NCBI RefSeq assembly: GCF_029784165.1
Contig: NC_073696.1
Span: 244,264,892-244,328,891 of the forward strand
Origin: Wyeomyia smithii
Taxonomy: Eukaryota; Arthropoda; Insecta; Diptera; Culicidae
DNA length: 64,000 bases
Direction: 5' to 3'
The position numbers were made by a program, and so were the translations under genes. The notes beneath the pieces are model-generated. The model was not told where the DNA came from. It did no database searches and saw nothing but the letters and a program-made list of their open reading frames with translations. Each line of letters opens with the position of its first letter. Position 1 is the stretch's first letter. This document shows, piece by piece, positions 46,556-58,376 of this stretch.

Positions 46556-46675
46556 TTCAGCTGGAATTGAGAATCCAGTTCCGATTCCTGCTGCTGCTAC
46601 TAAACATAAGCAAACGAGTAAATTCGCAGAAAAGCTGACTCCCACAGGAATATCGTCCTTCAGGATGGAAAACAT
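46556..46675 (-). CDS. Candidate first coding exon, signal-peptide-like
   Basis: A minus-strand ATG (46675) opens a frame of 40 codons: a short start (MFSILKDDIPVGVSF) and a hydrophobic run (SANLLVCLCLVAAAGIGTG), like a secretory signal peptide, then FSIPAE. It is followed at once by GTAAGT, a strong splice donor (46555-46550), giving a phase-0 exon. The surrounding sequence is GC-balanced and not visibly repeated. Downstream exons would lie at lower coordinates; I found none that join convincingly. This is an inference from a short motif pair; an uninterrupted 65-codon frame through the donor, or chance, remains possible. Confidence 0.3.
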
Positions 46676-46679
46676 ACTG

Positions 46680-47960
46680 ACCTACATACATGGTGCTTGG
46701 GACAGGGATCAGAAGAGCAGGAAAGCAGAGTAGAGTGATCTCGATTATCCCTCAGAGTTGGTGATTTTTCACAATTTCCTTCGTCCCTCGGGTACATCGA
46801 GTAGGGAGGTTGCGCGAATGCATTACGGATGGAACTGCTACACCGTCCTATCGAATGGCCAATCATGAGAGCTATAAATTCCACGCATTACGGGTCTGGG
46901 TGAACGGAAAGATACGTTTATTAGACATGTTTTCTATTAGGTTTTCTGTAGTCTAACGGGGGGCAGAGGATAATGCATGTGCGGTCATTATTGAAAAGTA
47001 ATTTTCTCTTGATGTTCCGCTATATTGGTTTAAATTTTTTCACATTTTTGTCACAACTCAAGAAATTATTTACGAATTAACTTCTAGAAATGTTCTCAAC
47101 TGGTGTTGTAAGCATGACGTATTTGTCGCTAGCAAGTTTGAAACTTGGGTAACGAATGTGTTTCAGCTAAAGCGCAGATCAAGCCTGCAAATAAACTTTT
47201 TTCGATGTTTTTGATATAAACTGTGCTTATCTAGCCATGGGAGCGCGCAATGACATGTCGGGTCTTATTGATTGATTTGGAGAAAAAGTCATTATCTTCG
47301 CTAAAAGTTCTCAGAAGGCAACCACTACTGTCATAGACAAACAATTCTTCAAACGATATTAATGTTACAAACATTAATTAGCTAAAAGAAGCGAACACTC
47401 TACTAAGTAACCATTTGAGTTTCAGCAGTCTTCATGTCCCTTTTCCACTCCTAATCAAACTATCATCAGAATCGTCAATCGTTAGTCGAAAGTTCAACAA
47501 AATGTTGACGTTAGTAGAAAAAATTGAGAAATTTTTCAAGCTCAAACTGGCTTTTTGTTGCAGTCCAATGATACATGTGAGCCATTCAGGTATTTATCGG
47601 GTTATAATGTTTCATTTGAACTAAAAACCTTTCCCTAGAAAAGTATTCGGTACAAATGGTGTTAGAATTTTATCGGCACCACCCTTTTCAACCTCTTAGG
47701 AATGGTACACAAAATACGTAGCTAAAAATCTAGATTTTAGACCTTCTTTTCTGTCTATGTAACAACAAGTAATGTCCAATATGGCTCCTTCCCTAAAATT
47801 ACGCAAAGCTTAACAATCTGCTCTCATAAAATTTTCAATTTTAAAAAAATATCACAGTTACGTAACTGTCTCAACTAAAGGGGTTTTCAATAGGAGCACT
47901 ACGATAAGAGACCGATAGGGACATATTTTTCCCCCTGTCTTGACATTTCTCTTCACTTCA
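46680..47960. other. No gene recognised
   Basis: GC-balanced to about 46930 (possibly upstream or 5' untranslated sequence of the candidate exon) and AT-rich afterwards. A 69-codon frame at 47415-47624 is unremarkable. Confidence 0.35.
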
Positions 47961-48100
47961 GTAAGGTTTGTCATTTCATTATGGAAAGATACACGATCAA
48001 ACAACGAATCGAGATTATCAGAAGTTACTATCGAAATTCGGAGTCAGTGGCATGCGTGCCCGTGGTGGCCATGCAAAACAAATCGAGTTATACGAAATAA
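47961..48100 (+). pseudogene. DD41D transposase, N-terminal fragment
   Basis: An ATG at 47981 opens MERYTIKQRIEIIRSYYRNS, the helix-turn-helix start expected for this transposase group. The sequence around it (GGTTTG.CATTTCA..ATG) matches the start region of the 7292-8560 element, showing the same family. Similarity is lost within about 40 codons, with no catalytic domain and no terminal repeat found. Confidence 0.6.
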
Positions 48101-48224
48101 TGTTTTTTTTTATTTGAAAAAAACTTTTGTCGCGCTCTTATTAAAAACGCTTAATCTCCCCTCAACAATAAGTGACGCAAACTCAACTCCCTTGATGCTT
48201 TCTCCTCTGTCATGTGTTACGTAA

Positions 48225-49059
48225 TTTGTATACGACGTTTAAGACATAATTTAACAGCTGTAAGGTATCAAACTGCATATGAATACACAGAGCTTTTTGA
48301 ATTTTATCACGGTCAAAAAATTTCACCATGAATTTCGAGAAAGTGTAAGATTGGCGAAAGGATAAAAATAGTTTTTTTTTTGTCGAATACAACTTCAATT
48401 AACCACATTGTGAGTAAAATGGACTACATATTAATTTAAAAATTAGTTTTTAAAATGTTCCTTCATAGCATTTTAGTGAATTTTCTCATGGCAAGTTTAC
48501 ATGCAATGTAAATTTGATTTTATACTGCTTGTTCTAGCAAAATTAAGAGAGACTAATGCTTACTTGCGTGAAACTGTGGAACCACTAGATTTTATTATTT
48601 TCAAATGGACTTTCTATGAACACCAAACTGCTCGGCAATTTGAGTTTTGAATATGTCTTCTTCATCAATTGTACGCCGTAAGAAATATGCTCTTTATGTT
48701 TTATTTTTCACCATATTATGACACAGATAAGTTGTCACAGCTACAATTGGTTGGATAGGAAAACGAGCAGATAAATTGAGTTCATAAAATTAAACAAATG
48801 CCCTAAGGGCTTAAGGCTCATGCGAGAATTTTGTTTTTGGTGCACTTTCTGCAACTGAAACGTCATTGTTCTTAATTAAAAATTCGTTTGGCGAAGCGTA
48901 ATAAAATCTAAATAGATAGCGTAAGAAAATCGAGTGTAAATTTGGCGAGTAGTGGTAAAAACGAATGTTGATAGAATCAAAATGCACGATACTGAATATT
49001 CGAATATCGATTTTCTCTCTAAAGGTATAATCTTGGATTTGGAAATTCTAATATTGTAA
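48225..49059. other. AT-rich DNA, no gene recognised
   Basis: Stops in all frames and no repeat structure that I can define. Confidence 0.45.
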
Positions 49060-49711
49060 ACTGCCGGTACCCGGATAACTGTCCCATAATGAAAAACAAC
49101 ATGTTGAGAAAACGGCGATTTTTTTTTTATTTCTCTTTATAAGGAGATTTTCAGCCTGCGGCTGGTTCATCTCCGTAAACGGCGGTTTTATATCATTTGT
49201 AAATTTTCTGATTCCCAGCAATTGCATCCAAAACCTATAACCAGAACAGTCTCATTGCACCACAATTTTAACGATGAGAACAAAAAACCATGGGTGGAAT
49301 TGGTTTCACGTTATTTAACTTGAAAAATAACCAATATGGGACAAAATATGCGAGTACATTTCAATAGTACTCGCATATTTTGTCCCATCACATGTAAATT
49401 CAACCGGCAACCGGTAGTATCACTGGCAACGTAGATTGTACTCAGGAAAACAACCTGATATGCCAAAAATTTTCCGATGTACACTAATCTGTAGCAAAAT
49501 TATATGTTTGCAGTTTGTACCCTATTCAGTGGGGCTGTAATGCGAGTACCTTCAATATGGGACAAACACAACTTGGTATTTTTTCCATGTTTTCCATACA
49601 AAAGTATCAATTTCAGATTTCTTTTCGGAAAATATGATAACAAGTCGATTCCCGATGATAACTCAAAAGTGACAAAAGTCAATATGGGACAGTTATGCGG
49701 AGACCGGCAGT
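49060..49711. mobile_element. 652-bp inverted-repeat element (MITE-like)
   Basis: The ends are inverted copies: ACTGCCGGTACCCGGATAAC at left and, read inward from the right, ACTGCCGGTCTCCGCATAAC, both continuing TGTCCCATA. The interior contains other GTCCCATA/TATGGGAC motifs, including a perfect hairpin at 49336-49388. No transposase is seen and the target duplication is unclear (at most a TA). Confidence 0.75.
49336..49388. repeat. Perfect 22-bp hairpin
   Basis: Arms of 22 identical bases (ATGGGACAAAATATGCGAG onward, 49336-49357, and its reverse complement at 49367-49388) with a 9-base loop. Confidence 0.95.
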
Positions 49712-50407
49712 ATAGCCTTTGAAATTTTTCAGTCGTGTGCAGTTTTACAGGAAATTTTGGAAATCAAAATGGTATTGGAAACCGATTTTCAGCTTCTGGA
49801 CATAGTCCTTCTGAAAATTTAAATATTGGGAAATTAGTTGTACACAGCTGGGTTTTGAAATGGTGTCAGATTAGAATTTTGAGAGCCTCAATTTTTCTCA
49901 ACTTCATCCAGTCTTGGCTTCCAGACATGACTGACTGAATTTTCCAGCGCTTTAATGTGATTAAAAATTAGGGTGACCAAAATTTTCTGTGGAATCAGAA
50001 ATCTAACTTTCTTGTCTCTGCAGACAGAAATAAAAATTGTTGTACAATGTTAATTATGAGCAACTCTGTAATTTTTTATATTTTTGAAAATAACCTACTT
50101 AGATTGAAAACACCTCTCCTACTCTAACTTTTTATTTCAATTTGCATCTCAAAACTGTTTCCGGACGTGTTTTATATCTTTTAAAGACAATCATACAGTA
50201 ACGCTGAAATCGCAACTATCTTAATCTTATTCAAAGTTTTGATGTTTTTCATAAAAAAAACACGCCCTTAACATTGTTATCAATCTTTTTAGGACGAATA
50301 TAACGAATATCTATTGGTGGTTAAGTCTTTTTATGAAAAAATGTCAAAAATATGTTTCTTTGTATATATCAGTAAATTAAATTTTAAAACATGTGTGTAG
50401 GTATACC
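49712..50407. other. AT-rich DNA, no gene recognised
   Basis: Short frames only. Confidence 0.45.
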
Positions 50408-50838
50408 TGTATTCTGGGTATAACCTACCAGGACTTTCTCCAGAAAACCCTGTACGCGCAATTGGCGCGGAATTAATACACACAGATTAACGTGGACTAA
50501 CTGACTTTATTTTCGTACATCACTACTAGAATATACCCTACCGGTAACTCAGAGAGAGAGACTTTCTCCACTCTCTGTTTACCCTACTAATCTCTAAACC
50601 TAATTTAGTACTGCTAAAGTACAGGCGGCGTTTTGTTCATAACACAAAACTTGTTTATTTTGGTTGAGTTTGTTTGCCGGTGGCACAGCAGAAGGCTGCG
50701 CGAAGTTCTTTGCCACCTGTGGCATAATCTGTTGATACATAGAGTGTTGACAGAGCCGTTCGCGGTCCTCTGTCAAGGGAACCAAATGTTTCGCCTGACT
50801 AAAGCATAGCAGAAGGCTATGCCCTCCTAGGAACAACA
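50408..50838 (-). mobile_element. Probable solo LTR
   Basis: Read on the minus strand, the 431-bp segment starts TGTTGTTCCTAGG and ends TACCCAGAATACA, that is TG...CA as in LTRs. An AATAAA signal lies in its last third (near 50512), consistent with an R region. It is more GC-rich than its surroundings. No matching 5-bp target duplication and no second LTR or internal region are present, so the call rests on the end motifs and poly(A) signal only. Confidence 0.4.
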
Positions 50839-50939
50839 TTTAACTTTAATTATAAGGCTCGTGACGGAGCATTGGGTTCTTCGCAGGATGTGACGTCACA
50901 CATGTATTTATAACTTCAACATTCAAACGTACACAAGCC

Positions 50940-51125
50940 GTATTTGTCTGCAAGTTGGTAACTGCTGAATTTGATGCTCCTGACATTTTAGAAGAAATCG
51001 GGTTCTATGCACCATCCAGAACGCTACGACCCAGAGCTATGCTACAGGTTCCAATCAACACAGTACGCTGCAAACTCTCCAATCACATCTATGATTCGCC
51101 AATTCAACGAGTTCAGCGGTTGGTA
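50940..51125 (+). pseudogene. LINE reverse transcriptase, C-terminal fragment
   Basis: One frame reads FDAPDILEEIGFYAPSRTLR, and after a frameshift a second reads NSPITSMIRQFNEFS. This pair is the common C-terminal signature of jockey/CR1-type LINE reverse transcriptases. Upstream domains are missing. It stands between the solo LTR and the tandem-repeat family that follows. Confidence 0.55.
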
Positions 51126-51179
51126 ACATTGTCCGTTATTCATAAAAATGTGAAATCTCGTTAAAAGCAAAGCTTGTAC

Positions 51180-52405
51180 CAAAGCTTACTTGAACTCACT
51201 CACTTTTCTCAGAGATGGTAAGACCGATTTTCACGAAATCAGTTGCAAATGAAAGGTCTAATGGCTTTATAACACTCTGTTGAATTTCATTGTAATCGGA
51301 TTTTTAGTTCAGGCACCGTGCTTCAAAATGTGAATATCATTAAACTTCATTTTCTCAGAAACTACACAACCAAGTTAAACAAAACTGATGTCAAATGAAC
51401 GAGCTGTCTCGAAAATCCTTACCTATTGATTAAACATGTGGTTCAAAAGTTTTTAAATGAAACGTGTTCCGCAATGAGTGAGGTTTAACACTCATTTTTT
51501 CAAATTAGCTATTGTGCCCTATTGTATTTTATTGTAATTGGACTATAACTTTGTCCATTATGTATAAATGAAGAAATACGAGAATTTGGAAAGAAACATA
51601 TTCCAAAGACTGCTTAAGCTCACTCAATTTTTTCAGAATGGTTGGATCGATTTCCCCAGAATTAGTCTTAAAAATACTTAAATTATTACTTTATATATAA
51701 TATCAATATTTTAGAACCCAAAGGTTGGGTATACCTTTATTGGATTGTATTTTACAATTTGAGGATGTTTTCTAAAACCAGAAGCTGCAATATCGGGTTT
51801 TAAAGTGAAGTATAGAGTTCACTCCGGCCTCCGAGCATTATCCCGGTTCCTGAAAAACATTGGATAATGATTGTCCCTTTTAATTTATTTTCCATAAATC
51901 AAAAGCTACTACAATTTTAAAATGGCGTCCCAAGTTGATTTCTTGCCTCTAGGTATAACACTATCGCAATACTCATAATGGATGATACTTCGTCACTCTA
52001 AGCTGTTTCCCAGAAACTGAAAGCCGGCATCTTCGCCATCGAAATACCCAGATTAGGCAGAATTTGGCCATTTTAGGATGTATCCCGGTAACCAGGAGTA
52101 GTCATCTGTATTTTTCGTGTGATGTATTTGAAACATATCTATTTCATGGTACTTGCATGTGTATGTGTTATTGTTTGCTCATATGTGTGTTAATGTTATG
52201 TTTTAAATGATCGGTATTGTTGTGCTGTTGGCTACCAGAAATTCGTTATTTAAATTGGAAAATAAATCCTGTAAAAATTTTCAAGGTGTATTTCTTTTCT
52301 AAAAATTTGAAGTGTTCGTGTAAATCTATTTTAACAAATAATAAGTTCAAATAAGAAAGGCTGAGTCTCACCGGTAGGTGTATTAATTTGATTTTTTTGT
52401 ATTAG
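51180..52405 (+). repeat. GT-microsatellite repeat family, copy 1 (headless)
   Basis: Units with CTCAGAGATGG.A.GACCGATTTTCA and AAATGAAAGGTCTA begin near 51205; the final block is AGAAAGGCTGAGTCTCACCG (52363) and TAGGTG.ATTAATTTGATT. The same end block occurs at 56697-56745 and the same units follow the GT run at 53806-53908. Its centre (51770-52300) contains AAACTGAAAGCCGGCATCTT-type units akin to the HINE arrays. No protein. Confidence 0.65.
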
Positions 52406-52439
52406 TCACAAACATTTATAAATTCCGATTTATGCTTAT

Positions 52440-52760
52440 TTATTTTTCTAACGGATGGTCCACTATAGGATAATAATGAAAAGGGGTTCACCATAGGATA
52501 ATTACATAACCCTAAATTGAGTGAATCCGACCGATGGTCCACTAAAAGGCGTAGTAGTTTTATCGTACATGTTTTGAACAAGTTTTTACAAACAACGTAT
52601 TTGCCTGAGGCAGGATTGCCTTGGATAGACCACTTCTTCTAGTGGACCACCCGTCAGATCAACTCAATTTAACGTTTATAAATTCCGATTAAGGGTAAAA
52701 CTAGCTTGAACAAACCTCATCCTTTAAAGGGACCACTCGTCAGATCAACTCAGTTTATGT
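52440..52760. repeat. Cluster of inverted GGTCCACTA repeats
   Basis: GGATGGTCCACTA-type segments (52453, 52531) face AGTGGACCACCCGTCAGATC and GGGACCACTCGTCAGATC (52638, 52728), which share CAGATCAACTCA. It looks like an imperfect foldback or overlapping MITE copies; ends not fixed. Confidence 0.5.
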
Positions 52761-53178
52761 GAAAACTCGAGAGATTTCCAGAAAACTTCTATTTGGAAAG
52801 AACTTATCCAGCTAATCTGCATCAGAATCACGAAAAACACTTGCAAATTTCAATTAATATCAAGGAAGTTGTCCTACCCTAGGCTTCGGAATGTGATATG
52901 TAAGTAGGATTTTTTACCTTACAAATGCCGGTCTCAATATCAAATTGGTGGTAGCCAACTTGTTCAAAGACGCGGTTTATTGATTAAATTCAAGATGATG
53001 ACAATTTAAAGATGGTGGCCAAGATTTTGAACATTTGTATAAAATTCCCAGATGTTTCCTGTATAATTGCAGAGCCCCTCTAGGAATAACACGAGTGAAA
53101 CATACGCATTCCTGTTCGTGTAGCCAAACTGACCACCCAGAATCACTTTCAAATTAAGATTAACTATTAATATAGAAT

Positions 53179-53394
53179 CCCCTCTGAGGTTGGTCCTGAG
53201 GTACGATGCTGGCCTAACAAGCCAGTCGTCGTAGGTTCGAGTCTCGGCTCGGGAGAGACTGTTAGTGTTAGTAGGATCGCAGCGCTAGCCACGCAATTGT
53301 CCTGTACACTTAACAGTTGGCTGCGAAGTCTATGTATAATAAACAGAAGGTCGAGTTCCAAATCTGAACGTAGCACCGAGGCTTTGCTTTGCTC
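53179..53394 (+). repeat. tRNA-derived SINE (family 2) with 12-bp TSD
   Basis: Head with GAGGTACGATGCTGGCC and the B box GGTTCGAGTCTC (near 53233), a short body and an end GTAGCACCGAGGC plus TTTGC repeats. A perfect 12-bp direct repeat TTAATATAGAAT flanks it (53167-53178 and 53395-53406). The short-repeat tail rather than poly(A) suggests use of an RTE-type partner LINE. Confidence 0.9.
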
Positions 53395-53805
53395 TTAATA
53401 TAGAATAACTTACGACCTAGCTCTAGAGTGAACCCGTGACACTACCTCAGCCAGGCTTCGGAAAAAGACTATGGTAGGACACTATACTAACGACTATTCT
53501 CTCTTTTTTCTCTATCAGCCTTATGAATAAACTTATCATGAGAGCTCACATACAGCTAAAGCTCAAACAAGGAAACCCTTCGTTGCCTTGTGTTACACAC
53601 GACAGCTCATTCTTGCGCATGTTTATTGCTCGTTCGTCCTTTTGATCGGCCTGGGGCTGACATAAACTCACACTACTTCGTTTCTCCATTTTGCCTTTCT
53701 CCTAGAAAGGTATAGCAATCACTTGCAAAACCGTAAATATAAAAGTGCTCCAAAGGACCGAATGGCATATATCACTCGACTCAGCTCGACGAACTGAGCA
53801 TTTTC

Positions 53806-53911
<106 letters not shown>

Positions 53912-54934
53912 TGCAGATTTTTATCCTCACTCACATTTCTCAGAGATGGCTGGACCGATTTTCATGAAATTAATTGCAAATGAAAGGTCTACTTGCCCCA
54001 TAAGACCCTGTTCCATTTCATTGTAATCGGATTTTTAGTTTCGAGGTTATGTATCAAATAGTAAAAATCATAAAACATCATTATCTCAAAAACTACACAA
54101 CCGATTTGAACAAAATTGGTCTCAAAAGAACCGGCTACTTGGAAAACGCTTAAGTTTTGAATTTTGTAAATATTTAACATGTTGTTCAAAAGTTATGAAA
54201 AGAAACGTGTTCTGAAGACTGTTTAATCTCACTCATGTTTCTCAAAGATGGCTGAACTGATTTCCATAAAATTAGTGTCAAATGGAAGGTCTAGTTGCCC
54301 CATAAGACCTTATTGATTTGTTTTGCAATCGGACTATTAGTTTGCCTGTTATGTTTAAAAATGTGAAATCCAGCTATGCAAAGGAACATATTCCGATGAC
54401 TGCTTGGACTCACTCACTTATCTCAGAGATGGCTAACCCGATTTCCACAAAATTAGTGTCGAATGAATAGTCTAGCTGCCTCAGAAGACCCTATTGAATT
54501 TTACTGTAATCGAACTGTAACTTCATCTGTAATGTACCGAATTGTGAAAATCACAAAACTTCGTTATCTCAGAAAGTACACAACCGATTTGATCAATATT
54601 GATCAGTTAAGGGTTAACTGATGAATTATGATTGAACACGTGGTTCCAAAGTTTGGCTGCCCTACACGTTCCCATTTCTTTTGATTATAATCGAACTTAC
54701 TGTTATGTATTAAATTGTTAACGATACAACGAAAGTCTATTATCTCAAAGAGTACATGACTCATTTGAACATTACTAGTGTCATACGAACGAGTCATCTC
54801 TCAAACTCACAAATAACAAACTTCATAACAATTTGATATGTGGCTCAAAAGTTATGGAAAGAAAAGAAACTCAAAGACTATTTCAAACTATACCTACTTT
54901 GATCGAATATGTGGCCTTAACATAATTCAAATGT

Positions 54935-56605
54935 GATATCGTACTATTTGAACGTTTCAAATTCATTGATTCCTTGCGATGTGTTTAAAGTCTGCAAATG
55001 CTTAACCAATCGGCCATAGGATATGATCAAAGTCAAGTAACAACTCGTTTGAAATGATTGGTTTTAATCAAAATGACAACATCCTCGACTGTTGGCTTGT
55101 GTACATCGCTTTAACTCTAAATATATTTATATTGAGTGGTATTCGGTCATTCTCAGCAGATTTTCTGGCATCAATCTGACACCGGAAATACCCATATTGG
55201 GAGGTATTTAGTTATTTAGGTTGTTTTCCAAAAATTAAAGTGGTCGTCTTTAAATTCAAAATGGTGTCCAGGGTCAATGTTTGGTTTCTATGCATCATCA
55301 CGTTTACGGAAATATCCATATTGAGTATTATTCGGTCATTCCCCACTGTTGCCTAGAAGTTGCCATTTAGCAATTCAAAATGGTGCCTGAGGACAATTGT
55401 TAGCTCCTTGCATCATTCTGGTTCCAGAGATACTCATATTGGATAGTATTTTAGGCTGTTTTTCACAAACCGGTAGTCGCCATCTTGTATTTCAAAATGA
55501 TATTTAGGATATTGGTTAAAGAAAAACTCATATTGGGTGATATTTGGTCACTTTGGACTGTTTTTCAGAAGCCGAAAGTCGTCATTTTGGACTTTAAAAT
55601 TGCCTGTGAAATCAATTTCTGTCATCTGGGCGTAATTCTGGTTCCGAAAACATTCATATTGAATGGTATTTGGTCATTTCCGGCTGTTTGCCCGACACCG
55701 GAAGTCACCATCTTGAAATTCAAGACTTTGTCTGTGATCAATTTTTAGCTTCTGTGCATCTTTCTGGTTCTAGAAATACTCATATTTAATGGGAATCGTC
55801 CATTTCAGGCTGTTTTCCAGAAACCGGAAGTTGCCATCTTACAATTCAAAATGTTGTCTGAAGTCGATTTGTGGCTCCAGTGCATCATTACGGTTCCGGA
55901 AATACCCATATTGGGTAGTATTTGGTCGTTTGCGCTATTTTTCCGACACCGGAAGTCGCCATTTTGGATTTCATAATGGCATTTGGAGACAATTTCTGGG
56001 TTTTGAACGGCATACTGGTTAAAGAAAAACTCATATTGGGTGGTATTTGGTCATTTTCAGCTGTTTTCAGAAACCGGAAGTCGCCATCTTAGAATTTAAA
56101 ATGCTATCTGTGGTCGATTTTAGCACCTGTGTATTATTCTAGATCCGGATATTATTATATTGGGTGGAAATCGGCCATTTTTGGCTGTTTTACAGAAACC
56201 GGAAGTTGCCATCTTACAATCCAAAATGTTGTCTGAGGTCGATTATGGAACATATTTGTTACCACTAAAAACATTCACCTGCCAAATTCTGTTCCATTTG
56301 GTTGATTAGTTCTCGAGATGTGCACAAATTTGTGTTTCATCTAACTATTATGGACATATTAGTTACCCCTTAAAACATCCACATGCCAAATCCGGTTTCA
56401 TTTGCTTGGTTTGTTCTTGAGTTGTGCAGAAATTTATGTTTCATTTGTATAGGACCCTCCCTTCCAGAAGAGGGAGGGGTCTCAAACTATCATAGGAACC
56501 TCTATCGGCACCAAAAACCCCTACATACAAATTTTCACTTCGATTGGCTCGGTAGTTTTCGAGCTTATATGGATCAGACATATATATACATATATGTATA
56601 GGTTA
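54935..56605 (-). mobile_element. HINE-like element, inverted second copy
   Basis: The reverse complement follows the layout of 26361-31752: ATAT-rich start (56578-56605), TGATCCATATA.GCTCG.AAACTACCGA, two or so 142-bp units, about nine 115-130-bp units with AAGATGGCGACTTCCGG, and the terminal region (GTCGAGGATGTTGTCATT near 55085, CGCAAGGAATCAATGAATTT near 54970). The final CTAGT terminus is missing. It lacks the foldback insertion, consistent with that being a later event in the other copy. Confidence 0.75.
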
Positions 56606-56745
56606 CAACATCAATATTTTAGAACCTAAAGAGTGAATATACATTTATTGGATTGAAGCGTTCATGTAAATCTGTTTTTACAAATAAAAAATTGAATGAG
56701 AAAGGATGGTTCTGACCGCTAGGTGGATAATTTAGATTTTATAGT

Positions 56746-58041
56746 TCGGTTTTATAATGAATATGGAGCAAACCGTTTAATATGTGTTCTCATTGTTGAT
56801 ATTATTCCACACGTAAAAAAACGTGTTTCGCACCATCTCGCTTCCATGGCTGAGAGCTCAATCGATCCGGTTCCACTGTTTACTAGTCAACGAACGAAAT
56901 GAAGTTCATTTGTCATACATTCGTAGTACATACACAATAAAATCTTATGGGTTTTGCGAAACTGGGGAATTGATATCAGGCTTCTTCCGTTCTCTTGATT
57001 TTTGCCCAAATTTCCTTTTCTACCTGCCAAACCCCTTGGAGAACTAGACCTTCTCTCACACAGAGTGAGTAATTATCCACATTTAGGCGTAGAGTATTTC
57101 AGTCGCAGAGTTCCTTTTCTCTCTTTATCATCACGTGTTAGGGGTAAACATTTGTTTGCTCTCTCAGTTTAAGAGGGAGTAGTTTTTGTTAGCTTCTCCT
57201 TTACTAGAAGAGAAGTTGGCCAAATATCAAAACATTTAGGTTCACATTGAAGCCACATCCTAACCGTTTTCGAATTTAATATTATAGAAAGATTCACAAC
57301 TCACCATGGGTGCATATTCTGCAGAAAGTTCGATTTTATACTGTTTTTGCCGCACCCCAAAGCGATGAGAACGGTAACGCAATGCTCAGTTGGTCGCCGA
57401 GCAATTTATTTCATTTTTCTTGCGTGCGCGTAGGAGCAATTTACAAGAGTTTCACTGGATTTTTGCTCTGTCAAATTAGGAGCGTTTTTTCGTCAGAGAA
57501 ACTATTACTCTGCGCTCTCTCTACAGCACATGGTGTGATGCACATTGAATGTAAGCTCACAGTTGTTAAGGGGGAAGAAAACTCTTTCTCTTTAAGATGA
57601 AGATGAGCAAAACAAAGCCTGAATGATATAACTTGAAAAAGGCGGAGCCTTTCGCAACATGGATCGAAAATTGACATCGCGAAATAGAATCGAGCCGCTG
57701 CTTATAATTTTTAATTCATTTTTTACTACATTAAGACATTAGAGTTCTAGATTTGTTTGGTATAAGTAACTGAGGTCCTGAGGTTCTCAGCTACTCTACT
57801 GGCCTTCCTCGGCCCATCCCATTTTTAGAACCTTAATTAATCCACTAAGTCCAGTTTAACCTATTCTCTGAGTGGCGGCTACATCGCACAAACAACCATA
57901 AACAAATTCAGTTACTCATCCACGCTCACGCGGCGACGAATTACACGGTGCATCGCGTCGTTTTGTTTTGTTTATCACACTGATCAATACAAGTGCACTC
58001 TGAAAGCTCAATCTGAAAAAATGAATGATTATAGCTTTCAA
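56746..58041. other. No gene recognised
   Basis: Near 56790 a stretch CATTGTTGATATTATTCC.CA resembles 61797-61850. GAGA/CTCTC-rich sequence at 57050-57600 is similar in style to 31.95-32.4 and 62.1-62.95 kb. Open frames here are short. Confidence 0.4.
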
Positions 58042-58215
58042 CCATTCCTGTGAATTTCGGTGTCCCTAGCCATTATCGTTTTATCAGAGACTTAAAGGAG
58101 TTTCCTCGTAAACATAACGTTAAAGCGACGAACCCGGTGAGCAATTTATATACGACAGTCACGTAAGTTGACGCGTTTTGGTAAAGGCTAGGGGCACCAA
58201 AATTCATAGGAATGG
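58042..58215. mobile_element. 174-bp inverted-repeat element
   Basis: CATTCCTGTGAATTTCGGTG continuing TCCCTAGCC at the left is mirrored by GGCTAGGGGCACC and AAAATTCATAGGAATGG at the right, about 29 bp with a few mismatches. Non-coding MITE-like element; superfamily unknown. Confidence 0.75.
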
Positions 58216-58376
58216 GTTTTTTCCCCGGTAATTAATACGATGAGCCAGGCTCAAATTAAACTTGGACCTGAATCCCAGAAAATTCTCTGCTCCATATTCA
58301 GTAAATTGAAGGTAGCATAGGCAATAAACATTTTCCAACTAAAAGGAACCTTAGGAAAGGATAAATAGAGTCAATC

